Assembly (NCBI GenBank): GCA_000729835.1
Contig: JFHB01000001.1
Span: 62,001 to 126,000 of the forward strand
From: Atkinsonella hypoxylon
Taxonomy: Eukaryota; Ascomycota; Sordariomycetes; Hypocreales; Clavicipitaceae
Direction: 5' to 3'
DNA: 64,000 nucleotides
Part shown: positions 44,249 to 64,000 of the stretch, in pieces
Layout of the letters: each line of letters opens with the position of its first letter
How positions within the stretch are numbered: the first letter of the stretch is position 1
The notes under the pieces: generated by a model
Databases searched by the model: none
Seen by the model: only the letters and a program-made list of their open reading frames with translations
Told to the model about the DNA's origin: nothing
Made by a program: the position numbers and the translations under genes

Positions 44249-45777
44249 CTATGGCAATCCTTTGGCAAGAGACCAGAAATTGTCCATCTTTGCTCGAGTG
44301 AGTATGTCTCTTGCTTCAGAATCAGTCTCGCACACCTTAGTGCTCCATTTTCGGAAAGCCCTGACCTTTTGTTCCCCTTCAAACACCAAAGTGCATTGAT
44401 TCAGAGACATATCCTTGAGTACACCGTCAGAGCTCTCCGCCTGGAGCCACTCCTTTTCTGAATCATTGTGGTCGTCCCGGTGTCGTGAGGGCGAGTTCTC
44501 CGTCCAGTCAATACGGTTAAGCATCAGTTTCTTGTACTTGCCAATGCTCCAGGCGCCACCCTCAACAATGACCAAACTGAATTTTGGATGCATGATACAA
44601 GTCCCTGATAGAGCCATTTGAGCGGCGTTGACTCCAATCTTGTAACGATGTTGACCATTTGCCAAACTTGTGATTTTGAAGACCAAGATGTGAATTCCTC
44701 TATCTGCATCTTTCTGCTGGTTTTTGGCCAATTTTTCAATTTTCTGCTCCTTCGAAAGCTTTCTCGCCTCGTTCGTCTCGACGTGTTTCTGATGCCTCTC
44801 CGCGATTTCGCGGTTGACTCTTGCTTCCACAGCTGTGGGATCTTTTACAGCAACTTAAATAACAGTTAGCAGGCCACAAGTTGCTGCAAAATCTACACCA
44901 GAGAATACTTACCATCTCCCAGGACACGCATCAGATTCCCTTTCTTGACCTTTGGCGGGGGGGCTGGTACCAGCCCCAATCGAATCTTGGCTTGCATCTC
45001 CTTCAACTCCGCCATCCTTCGTTGACGTCTTATCTTAGCCTGTTCCTTGGACGTCAAGAACATAGGTTTAGCCTCGGGAGCATGCCGATCTTGTGGTGGC
45101 GCTAGAGCAACAGGATGTTGAATGTATTCGGTAACAATACTTCCAGAGCCGTGGATCTTCCGCTTTGCCACGTCTTCGATTACTGCGTAACTTGTCCCAT
45201 CCACTAATCCTTCGTCCCACCATTCGATATCAGGTGGAGGGTCAATTGTGAAATTCTTCTCGACATCTAGATCTTCATTGATTCCAACCTTTCTCGTTTG
45301 CTCCGCTATCCGCTTTTTCATTGCTTCAAGCGCAGCTTGTCGACGAAGAGCATTCGCTTGCTGAATGTACTTGCCTTTTTGGTTGAACACTAGTTGCTTT
45401 GGTTCTCGATTCCGTCTACCAATGTTTTGGGAGGCAACATTGCTGTCGAAGTAGGGATTATGCACTACGCTTTGCTTTCGTGATTGCTCAGAGTTTCGAG
45501 AATTTGGATTTATCGATGTGCGCGACGGTTGAAATGCCATTTGATGAGGGAGAGGCTGATTATGACCGGACGAGCTTCCGCTATATTTTGAGGGCGGCTC
45601 TCTTGAATTCGATCTCTCATTCCCTGGATCGACATAGCTCTTGGCCTTACTTGCACCTGTGGCCGCGGCAACACGCGCTTTAAGGGCAGCCAGTCGGTCT
45701 GAGCCGGAGTCTGGTTTTTGTATGCGTGTTGGAGCATCTCGGCGAGGCGCGAGACCTTTTGACTTGTGAGAGTCCAT
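44249..45777 (-). CDS. prp3: U4/U6 snRNP splicing factor Prp3
   Basis: Component of the U4/U6 snRNP, required for assembly of the U4/U6.U5 tri-snRNP. Exons (minus strand): 44913-45777 and 44249-44853 with one 59-nt intron; product 489 aa. The PRP3 domain is clear: NPYFD, KGKYIQQANALRRQAALE, DIEWWDEGLV, EYIQHPVALAPP, PMFLTSKEQAKIRRQRRMAELKEMQAKIRLGLVPAPPPKVKKGNLMRVLGD. The C-terminal DUF1115 region follows: HILVFKI, QHRYKIGVNAAQMALSGTCI, LVIVEGGAWSIGKYKKLMLNRIDW, CTLVFEGEQKVRAFRKW and ARDILTRAKMDNFWSLAK. The start is the ATG at 45777 before the basic, Ser-rich N-terminal region. Length is close to other fungal Prp3 proteins. Confidence 0.95.
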
Positions 45778-49959
<4,182 letters not shown>

Positions 49960-50194
49960 TCAGCGCGTTAGGTGGGCCCGTGCGCCTCTGGGCCAAATTC
50001 ATACCAGAACGCTTTTCAATAATAACACCACACGGTATCCAGAAAAAAATAATATGAACCACTAGTGTGAGTGATTCTCAGCTCAGCTGCATCTCGATTT
50101 GGAAATAGGTTCTCCTCCCGCGCCTGAGCATGCAGAAGCTTTGACCGATTGGTATTTGCTAGTACGGAGTAGTGTTCACTGTATTTGGTAGATG

Positions 50195-50206
50195 CCATCG
50201 CGCGCC
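50195..50206 (-). promoter_or_regulatory. Histone promoter decamer copy 1 (12-bp arm of inverted pair)
   Basis: CCATCGCGCGCC, the reverse complement of the GGCGCGCGATGG at 50311-50322. It lies between H3 and H4; proposed as a shared histone element purely from repetition. Confidence 0.45.
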
Positions 50207-50310
50207 TACCAAGCAAATTGACATTGTTATGGAGACGTCTGGTTTATTGACTATGTTTGTCCTGTGGTATTGGAGCTTATAGGCATATTGCTACCACCAG
50301 ATTCCGGTTT

Positions 50311-50322
50311 GGCGCGCGATGG
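50311..50322 (+). promoter_or_regulatory. Histone promoter decamer copy 2 (12-bp arm of inverted pair)
   Basis: GGCGCGCGATGG, an exact inverse match to 50195-50206, with 104 bases between the arms. Confidence 0.45.
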
Positions 50323-51007
50323 TAGGTATATTGAGTCACGCACCTGTCAAGGCATCAAAGCGCTTGAGTGATTATCAACGATGCGTAGCTAGGCAACCTG
50401 ATTTTTTTACTATTTACCCGGAGCATAATCATATGAATCAGTCAGATCGGTCTTGTCTTACTCATCTTAGTAGATGGTTTTCTAGCGCTACAATAATTAA
50501 GCCGGTTGGTGCTCAATATCCCACCTACCCTGCATACCACCCGTATTTGTTGGGCAAGACGCAGCATCCGGCGCAGCATCCCTTTCATCAAGCGCGTGAT
50601 ATATTTTCTTTTACTCGGTATCAAGTCACCGAGTTTATGTCATTTCGGTGACCACTGCGATATTCGGTTGGTGACTCAGTGTGCAGTGTAAAAATGTCGA
50701 ATTTGATGATTGTTGGGCCAGCAATAAGACATAGACAGGGAGACGGGGACCTGGCCTCTGAAAGCTTGCCAACCTCAATTCTGATAATGCGAGACTTCTA
50801 TTTCTACGTGTGTGCTGGGACGAGTAAGGAAGTCGTTAAGAGGCTAACAATAAGCCATAACTACAAAACTGCTTAAGCACCGAGCTGGATACGTACATAA
50901 ATGCTGACACGTTACGCACACGAGTTTGCGACCAATTCTCACACTTTACGCCGACATCAGCTTTTTCCGCCAGGAGAGGAACGAATATCGGAATAGCCTC
51001 ATCCGAT

Positions 51008-51017
51008 GCGCGCGATG
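51008..51017 (+). promoter_or_regulatory. Histone promoter decamer copy 3
   Basis: GCGCGCGATG, identical to the 10-base core of the two other copies. It lies 460 bases upstream of the H4 start codon. Confidence 0.4.
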
Positions 51018-51478
51018 AGCTGAATAGCCCCCCTCCCCCGGGGAAGATACAATCAGAATAACGGCCAGGACGTGATACTGGCCCACAGGGTCGTTTTACG
51101 CGCCGCCTTAACAAGAGCACGATTTAGATGATTGGATTAGATCGATGCTTAAAGACCCACTGTGCTGATCACGTATTTTTGTGTTAATTATGATTCGCTG
51201 ATCAGGACACCTGATTTTATGTTATTGTTTTTCTCTTCTAGCATCTCACTTAACACCCTGCAAAAGAGAAACCCCCACGCAGTGAGCGGGTCGCGTTTTC
51301 GTGTACTACATGGGATCCCGTACTGAACTGATCTGTGATCCGGCCCACTTGTACTTAAGCCTTGTTACCGCCACCTTCTCTCACCAGATTCTTCACTTCA
51401 AACTATTCATCCCCCGCGACACATTGCCATCCGCACATATCTATACTTTACTATTATAACACTCTTCCGACAGACACC

Positions 51479-51841
<363 letters not shown>

Positions 51842-53263
51842 TAAAACTGGACTTGTTACGATTTTGTTTTGTTCTTTTCCCCGGGGTTGTCGGTGCCACA
51901 GAAACTGGGATATGGCGTTTGGCCACACGGGTGTTTTATGACAATGGAATATGGTCTTTTACAGTTCACGGGTCTTTTTCTCTTTTTTTGTGTATCATAA
52001 GGGAAACGGCGGCTCATTTGGGGATAATTGAACCGGCCATTCCGGCCTTCGCCAAACACATAATGCATGCACTCCCCTGTCAGCATCACGTATCGCGGTC
52101 CAGGTGATAGTGTATTTGTTTTAGTACGTCTTCCAGCGTGATACGCGACCGCGCCACGAGCGCACGACGTGTCGTGGTAGTTCACGTGAGGAGTCGGCGT
52201 GCCTGTTACTGTGCGCTACTCCAACAGCGATGCATTGAATTTATGTGTGTATGGCGTGACATACTGTGTGCCCGTAGGAACTGTAGCATCGCGTCATGCT
52301 ATATCAATTGGGTTTCATTCGGGTCGCTCGATCTCGATAGTGTTGTAAGTAACCCGTCATACCACGCTCTTGGTGGGTGTTTTACTTTGGGACGTCACTT
52401 GCTATATTGATCGACGGGTCGGAACTGTTTGACTTCCATGAGGGATATACACGACAAAGTAGAGGTAACCTGGCATATCTCCCAGTCGTTACAGACCAAC
52501 TAATATATTGTTTACACTGTTGTTACCAGGTCGAAAGCTTCATCGTTGTCTCACTTGTTGAAGCCATGTTTCGTAGCATTGGCGGGAATTCCCCGTACGT
52601 TGCAACGATGGTGTTCCAAGGCAAATGCAGAATCCCTATGACACCTTCCGAGTTCTCCCTTGTCTGGGCTCGATGCCCTGTGCCCGAGGCATACTTCAGC
52701 GGCTTATAATGTCTGCATACCTACCTCTCAGTTGTTAATTCATCCCGAACCGCGGGGAACATCGCACAGTAACAATCACAGACCTGCACAGTGATGTCAA
52801 ACTGGCAAGCCTAGCGACCGTGGAACGTTCAATGTGCTGCCAAAGCATCCACCGGGAATATAGTAAACCAATAACATTAAGATACTTTGCGTAATTGGGG
52901 CGCCTGCGTTCGCTTGCGCAGTGGTACTAGGTTGTGGACACTTGTATATTTGTCGGCTAGCTTGCCATAGGACTTCCAATAAACTAGGAGCAATTATTCC
53001 TTGTCACATCTGGATGAGAGCTTTCCTGACTACCAGCGGATGCCATGCAGGAACATTGTAGCAGTCAGGTGTGTTACCCCAAGACCACATTTGCACGCAA
53101 CATCTGCAGGGAATCTGTCGAAATCTATAACGGCATTCGATTGTCTAGGGTATCACAGGGCTAGAAGGCAGGGTCGAGGCTCTGCAGACCGACGGAGTGG
53201 TTGACGGAGAACGACACTGACTGCTCTTGGACTGAGACTCATGCAAAAGCCCAGCAAGAAACA

Positions 53264-53285
53264 ACACACACACACACACACACAC
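53264..53285. repeat. (AC)11 microsatellite
   Basis: Eleven uninterrupted AC units in intergenic DNA, likely length-variable between strains. Confidence 0.95.
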
Positions 53286-53966
53286 TTATAGAAATAAAAA
53301 TAAAAACCACCACACCACGTCTCGGCGAAGCCGAAAAGCGCGAAAAAAAGTATATTGGTTTCTGATGGCCCAGGTGGACTCTCCTAGATTAATAATTGGA
53401 ATGCACCGCTGAGAGTCGATGCGTCGAAATTTGACGGTCCCTGAGCAGAGCTATGAATTGCGGGACCCGCCTAGGTACCTAGGAGGTAGGTAGACAGTTA
53501 AAGTACCTAAGGTAGATATCTACCCAAGCCAGGGACGTAAGACAATAAATAGACATAGACCAACTGCCTGGTTCCCACATCTCATAACAATCCGCCCGGA
53601 GAATATTATAATCAGAGGAAAAAGTTTCCTTCTTGGGCTCGTGACAGCGAGCGATGTGGCGGGTCCGCAGCTCACATAAAAACTTATGCACACCACAAAC
53701 TGGCAAGATGGCCATGCCGGCTTACCAATGACAATCATTTCTCAGTATCATTCGATAGTTACGAATACAGATTACGGCGCGCTTAGTTCGTATGAGCCGA
53801 TGGTTTCCTTCCATCCCTTGGCAGAACGTCACGTGGAGACAAATGTGGCAGAAGAGCAAATGCTTGTGGCAGAAGGAGCTGGAAATTGTGGCTGAGTAAA
53901 GCTTGGCATGGGGGATTGCTCAGAAGCGACGAGTGTAACAGCAGTAGCGCTAGGCAAGGGTGGACG

Positions 53967-54020
53967 TACTCAAGTACCTAGGTACCTAGTCATCGGCCCT
54001 CAGTCAATATACCTACCTAT
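53967..54020. repeat. TACCTAGGTA palindrome cluster
   Basis: AAGTACCTAGGTACCTAGTC followed about 30 bases on by ATACCTACCTATG. Part of the family of similar palindromes concentrated upstream of the zinc-finger gene. Confidence 0.55.
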
Positions 54021-54896
54021 GACAATGTGTAGCTGTCTCAACAATAAACTTGGCCACAGTAGTGGCAGGTACCCGGGTAGGCACTGGGGAGGGAGGCAGG
54101 CACGGAGCCCACGAGACTGCTGTCTGAGAAAGGACGACGCGGACGCGGTACGTCAGGTTCGGAGAGATCGTTGCCAGTATGACAGAACCTTGACTGGGTG
54201 TATTTAACACGAAAACTCCTAAATCCGTAGCTAACAGCGCTGTCATACACCCTGACTGAATAGGTACCTCATAAGCGGCGGTTCTCTAAGTAAATATCTG
54301 CCCCCGCCAATTCGGCAATGGCATATTACGCTGGTTCTTCAGGCGGCAGAATATCGCGGATGACGGCCGAAGGCGCGAGGAATGTTTCGCAAATACTAAA
54401 CCTCCTAAGGTATTGACAGATGTTATCGGGCCACTATGACCACCTATCGCGTTGTCAATAGAGGCATGGTGTCTCGATTAATTTATCGACCCGCGTTGCC
54501 ACTACGGATTCTTGTTGTGAAAGAAGAGGGTTTAGGGTGTGGTGCTCGCCGTGACGACACTCGTACGAAGATAGAACTTTAGGTGCTACACTGGCCACTT
54601 TTTCTCTTTCCGCGTGGTAGGTACCTAGGCACTTGATAAGGCCCAGAACTATGACGCTTGGAGTGCTCGTAGTCGGTTGTCCTAACGTTCAGCCCATGCC
54701 TCCTACTCAGTACGTAGCCGAACTTTTCGGCCCCACACCACCATTCTCAATCCTGGTCAATGACCTTCTGTGACATTCCCGCGAAGTCGGTTCTGCCGGG
54801 CAGTCAGCTTATAAAGTCAGTGCTATCTCCAGAATTTGCCACTCGATTCGATTCATATACATCATCGTTCTCTCCTTACCATCACGGTGGTATACA

Positions 54897-56819
54897 ATGA
54901 TATCGCTATCCCTCTCCAACTCTAATATATTCCTACAACAACGACACGCTCGACTTCAGTCCAAACACACTTACAAACCTAGGACACTCAGCTCACAGAG
55001 AGAAAGTCCGACCTCGTTCTATCCAGATACTGATTCCGACACCGATACCGCTGAATATCTACAAGATCTGTCATCGGCTCTGGAATCACTACAGAACGAC
55101 CACGAGAGTTCGTCAAACTATATGCATTCTGATTCTTGGGGTGGCGTCGCCCGCTTGACGACTAAGCCCGGGCCGCCAGTATTCTCCCACCACAGAGAAT
55201 CTTCTTTATCATCGCTGGGTTCGACCGGCCCAGCTTCACCATATACCCAAAACACCACCAATCCATATATCGCCCTAACAGATTCCGGATTTGAGAGTAT
55301 CGCAGACATGCATTCTCAAGACTTTGCCAACAATCAGGCGGGTTCATATTACCAATTCGCGAAATCATTGAGCTCAGCGTCGAGTGTCCCGTACCATCAA
55401 GTGGACGGGTCAATACCAAATATAAGCTACCCGCTTGCTGTGCAAGGAATAGAAAAGAAAACTCGCTTGGATCAGGGACTGCTTCCGGCTCCAGAGCTCT
55501 CCATTGGTAGTACCAAGTCTCATCAAGCAGCTGCAACCAGTTGTACAAGAGCTGAATCGCCTGTCAAAGCGGCAACCCATGACGAGGAGCATTCTCACCG
55601 TCGGAAAAATGGTATGATCGGAAGGTTAGCCTACGAATTACGAGAAGCGACTAACGCACTATCCTACGAAGCAGGTTACAGCCATGTTCCAAAACTCGAT
55701 CGAACTATGACAGACGTTTACGGAGACGAGCTGTACAATCCAAACTTTTCTATCACATCGTCGTCTTCTCCCCAGTCTCGCTCAGTCGCATCCGTCGGCA
55801 GCGATGTGTTCAGTCAGCGTATCAATGCTGCCAACCACCAACACTTGAGCGCCGCACAATCACCTGCCTCTACGGGGTCCAGAGCCAAATCGCCGTTTCG
55901 AACAAACTCGCCTTTCTCAACCTCACCTGCCCGTGGATTTGCACCACCCCAATTTTCCACTCCACAGGAATGGAGAGAGCCGGACCAGAGCGCTCATAGA
56001 TCGATATCACAACTGGAAGGCGCAGTGGAGCCCGAAACTCCCAAGACCATCTCGCCAAAGGATGCTGTTCTAGAATTCGACGAACCTGAGACAGACTGGG
56101 CATTTCCCTTGTTCCCGCAAGATCCTTCGAATTCAGAGATGGATTCGCTGTCCAAGGCAGTGAACACGGCGCAGCATGCCGGGGCATATCTTGGGTCGAA
56201 CACGGGCAACATAGCGAATCACCAGGAATTTGGATGCTTGCCGTCTCAAATACCACCAGGGATACCAGTGCCACAGCATTATCCGTTTGTTGCACATTCA
56301 GCAGCAAATCACGATTCTCCTCCAATATTAAGCTCATCTGGCGCGAGTTCTCTAGCATCAGGGAACAATACACCTACAGGTTGTTCCAGACCTGTTAATA
56401 CTGCCGCAGATAGCGGAACTTATACGTGCACTTACCATGGATGCACAATGAGGTTCGAAACGCCAACTCTACTACAAAAACATAAACGAGAAGGTCACAG
56501 ACAAACGCAAGGCCATGTTGCACCGCGAGCCCAGGATTCGGCCATTTCATCAAATGTTCTGAATTCACAAGCCGGGCCGCATCGTTGTGACCGTGTCAAT
56601 CCTAGTACAGGGAAGCCGTGCAATACGATATTTTCGCGGCCCTATGATCTCACTAGACATGAAGACACGATTCACAATGCTCGCAAACAAAAAGTTCGAT
56701 GCAACTTGTGTACGGAAGAAAAAACATTTAGTCGAGCTGATGCGTTGACAAGGCATTATCGCGTCTGTCATCCTGATATGGAGTTACCAGGTAAAACTCG
56801 ACGCCGTGGAGTGGCATAA
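54897..56819 (+). CDS. C2H2 zinc-finger transcription factor, Rpn4-like
   Basis: Single-exon gene, 640 aa. The first ~500 residues are disordered and rich in Ser, Pro and Asn, with acidic patches near the N terminus (DTDSDTDTAEYLQDL) and near residue 400 (EFDEPETDWAFPLF) that could activate transcription. C-terminal fingers: CTYHGCTMRFETPTLLQKHKREGH, then CDRVNPSTGKPCNTIFSRPY with DLTRHEDTIH, then CNLCTEEKTFSRADALTRHYRVCH. The long loop in the middle finger, SRPYDLTRHEDTIH and FSRADALTRH are typical of fungal Rpn4-type proteins, which activate proteasome genes. The match is by motif recall, so orthology is probable, not proven. Yeast Rpn4 is turned over by the proteasome itself; acidic N-terminal regions here would fit. 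The stop is 1.27 kb from convergent aro1. Confidence 0.75.
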   Translation: MISLSLSNSNIFLQQRHARLQSKHTYKPRTLSSQRESPTSFYPDTDSDTDTAEYLQDLSSALESLQNDHESSSNYMHSDSWGGVARLTTKPGPPVFSHHRESSLSSLGSTGPASPYTQNTTNPYIALTDSGFESIADMHSQDFANNQAGSYYQFAKSLSSASSVPYHQVDGSIPNISYPLAVQGIEKKTRLDQGLLPAPELSIGSTKSHQAAATSCTRAESPVKAATHDEEHSHRRKNGMIGRLAYELREATNALSYEAGYSHVPKLDRTMTDVYGDELYNPNFSITSSSSPQSRSVASVGSDVFSQRINAANHQHLSAAQSPASTGSRAKSPFRTNSPFSTSPARGFAPPQFSTPQEWREPDQSAHRSISQLEGAVEPETPKTISPKDAVLEFDEPETDWAFPLFPQDPSNSEMDSLSKAVNTAQHAGAYLGSNTGNIANHQEFGCLPSQIPPGIPVPQHYPFVAHSAANHDSPPILSSSGASSLASGNNTPTGCSRPVNTAADSGTYTCTYHGCTMRFETPTLLQKHKREGHRQTQGHVAPRAQDSAISSNVLNSQAGPHRCDRVNPSTGKPCNTIFSRPYDLTRHEDTIHNARKQKVRCNLCTEEKTFSRADALTRHYRVCHPDMELPGKTRRRGVA

Positions 56820-58085
56820 TGGACCAACGAATTCAGCCGCTGGAAATCGATTTGTTTGGATATCAGATGGCGTGGCACGCGGAGGACAGATTCCGTGACG
56901 GGTCCTATACCCCTTTGGCCCCCCCTAGGACCCGCCTGACTTTACCGCAGGAACAAGGTAGAACTGGGGTATAAAATCCGGTTCTGAAGCCCTGTTGTCA
57001 TATACTCTGCAATATATTACGACATTGTCCGGAATGGTTTGTCTGTGCTATGACGTGATTCGACCCGATTGGGAGAACGGGTGTGGAATCAGGCAGATCG
57101 ACTACAGCAATACTGGCCAATAGTCTCCCACATGTGGGTCTCAGGGTCCTCGGCTGCTACTGCAGGGTCCTGTCGTTACTCATCACTGACGTCACTTTGC
57201 CGTGCCTCACCATCTGATTGACATCATCCTGCAATCTATGTGCCAATGACCTGTCGGACAAAGGGCAAGCCACCGCTGGATGATCGGATGGCGGCGACTG
57301 CAAGTCGTGATTTGTGCCGCGTGGACTGAGAACAAATTCTACCCCAAGCTATTCCGAGCAGCCTCATGACATCCATTACTGTACTTACTATTCTCATTAC
57401 TTGCTTTTCACCGTTTGCAACGGATTAATTGTCTCAATTTTTCAACCAACACTGTACGCTAAGCATTTGAAACATGAGTCAAAACGGGGCGGTGTTCTGT
57501 TATATGATCTGATGAATCTATTACGAGCTTTATCATATGAGCCATGATATAGGTGTATGGCTAGCGCAGCATATGGCTCTCTGTTTGGGCAGCGATCTGG
57601 AAGTTGTACTCTTGACCATGGAATAGGTGTATTATAATTAAATGAAATAAAAGATCGATGAGATTGTGTCATAACAGGAGTGAGTACACAGTCTGTGGAG
57701 TAATATTTCTAAGCCCCTCACTGCATGCTCGCATAGTGCAACGGGCTTGTCAGGCCGCACTAAGGCACTCTCACCGCCTCAAGTCCGACAATCATAGGAT
57801 TTCCCCCACCCAAAAAAAAAAAAAAAAAAAAAGGAGAGCTAGTAATAAATATGGGATCGTAAAGTGAGTTCGAGATATCCTAGCTTTAATGCTACTTCGC
57901 GAGTGAATGACGGAGTCTATTGACTGTCCGACTCCAAGTCTTCGAACGAGGCACTAAAGAGTCAAAAGAAATCTTGCGCATATAACACGTGTAACTTAAT
58001 AATATGTTGCGTAACTAACATCTGATGCAGTCGGTTATGTTCTGGGACTGTAGACATACGAACTTCTTTCACACCTGTAGGTTAC
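56820..58085. other. Convergent 3' intergenic region
   Basis: About 1.27 kb between the stops of the zinc-finger gene (+) and aro1 (-). A run of about 20 A lies at 57812-57832. No gene or RNA gene is recognised. Confidence 0.55.
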
Positions 58086-63279
<5,194 letters not shown>

Positions 63280-63985
63280 TTATATAATTATGAGCTGGAA
63301 ACGCAATGTTAGCTATTATCAGACTGCCAATCTGACGGGAGTCACCTACCTCTATTAGCTTTTCCGTGAGCTCAAAGCACTCTCCCTTTACATCAATTGT
63401 AGATGAATTTTTACACGCTCTCCATAACCCACCGAAGCCCATTTCATTGAGAAGGTTCAGCAAAGAACGAACCGAGCCCATCTCCTGTAAATAATTTCGT
63501 TCAGAAAATATCGTGCGCAGTAGTGCATGGGCAGCTTCTAATGCCCCTGGTTCTTGACCATGCAGCAGCACATCGTCGAGAATTGATGCCAGGGCCCCGC
63601 AACTGTGTTGTAATTTTATTAGACTTCTGAATAGTCTCTCAAAGGGAGTTACTCACAGGGTTGCGAAAACGGTTGGTCGCCCTTGGGCCAGCACATTTAG
63701 CCAGCGGAGGCTTCGCGCTTGAACGCTATCGTCAAGATAATGAAAATCGATAAGCTCAATCACCGATATAAGGAAAAGTTCTTTGTCTGTCATATTGTCT
63801 ATGCCTTGTATGCCTCGAGCTGTCAAAGAGGTGGGAGCACCGTCGATTTTTAGGTCAGACCACGAAAGGCTATCGATTAGCTCGTTCTCACTCATTCCAT
63901 GAGCTAACAAGAGGGCTAGGTATGGAGATCCGCGGACACTACGCTTTTGGTTCTTTGAGGATGGTCCTACAGAGTGGGATGACAT
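63280..63985 (-). CDS. Unrecognised small helical protein
   Basis: Exons (minus strand): 63657-63985, 63350-63602, 63280-63294; product 198 aa. The first intron (54 nt) keeps frame. The second ends with GCTAACATTGCGTTTCCAG, a clear branch site and acceptor, after which only five codons remain. I do not recognise the family. The product is Leu-rich and mostly helical (SPYLALLLAHGMSENELIDSL; KELFLISVIELIDFHYLDDSVQARSLRWLNVLAQG; EAAHALLRTIFSERNYLQEMGSVRSLLNLLNEMGF), resembling an armadillo/HEAT-type solenoid. The N terminus begins MSSHSVGPSSKNQKR. The start codon is 15 bases from the window edge, so an upstream extension cannot be excluded. Confidence 0.6.
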
Positions 63986-64000
63986 CTCCAAGAATGTAAC

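Larger units (their letters stand above)
51842..54896. other. Long intergenic region
   Basis: About 3 kb with no supported gene. Contents: the histone H4 3' region, an (AC)11 microsatellite (53264-53285), and several TACCTAGGTA-type palindromes (53470-53525, 53967-54020, near 54068, 54262 and 54615-54630) that become dense toward the start of the zinc-finger gene. The last kilobase is probably the promoter of that gene. Confidence 0.5.

Overview
The window is nuclear DNA from a filamentous ascomycete fungus. Genes carry short introns (mostly 39-175 nt) with GT-AG borders and CTAAC/CTGAC-like branch points, and there is a divergent histone H3/H4 pair and a pentafunctional AROM gene. Many upstream regions carry TACCTAGGTA-type palindromes. 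I infer Sordariomycetes, probably Hypocreales; this rests on general resemblance and was not computed. Exon joins were worked out by hand. Most are supported because the spliced coding length is divisible by three and conserved protein motifs continue across each join.

Layout. 0.2-3.5 kb: Ulp2-like SUMO protease (-). 6.4-8.4 kb: mannose-1-phosphate guanylyltransferase of bacterial ManC type (+). 8.8-9.8 kb: signal peptidase subunit Spc3 (+). 10.4-15.0 kb: 5'-3' exoribonuclease Xrn1 (-). 15.6-17.5 kb: decayed siderophore-iron MFS transporter (-). 19.3-20.9 kb: Hat2-type WD40 histone chaperone (+). 21.5-23.7 kb: F-box-like protein of unknown function (+). 25.0-27.2 kb: RNA-binding protein with an exonuclease-like domain, an RRM and two RanBP2 zinc fingers (-). 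30.3-30.7 kb: Pmp3-family small membrane protein (+). 32.7-34.2 kb: unrecognised disordered protein (+). 35.0-35.5 kb: frameshifted DUF7704-like membrane protein (+). 36.1-36.4 kb: a MITE with TA target duplication. 37.4-40.4 kb: Rad3/XPD helicase of TFIIH (+). 40.6-43.7 kb: DDHD phospholipase (-). 44.2-45.8 kb: splicing factor Prp3 (-). 45.9-49.3 kb: one possible small gene and unresolved sequence. 49.4-51.8 kb: histones H3 (-) and H4 (+) sharing a 1.67 kb promoter region. 54.9-56.8 kb: Rpn4-like C2H2 transcription factor (+). 58.1-62.9 kb: aro1 (-). 63.3-64.0 kb: small unrecognised gene (-).

Most genes are unlinked housekeeping functions: mRNA decay, splicing, transcription/repair, secretion, SUMO removal, aromatic amino-acid synthesis and chromatin. 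I see no biosynthetic cluster, CRISPR array, rRNA gene or confident tRNA. The items most worth a second look are the bacterial-type ManC enzyme, the exonuclease-like domain that lacks its first catalytic acidic pair, a repeated GCGCGCGATG decamer in the histone promoter, the MITE and the two degraded transporter/membrane genes.
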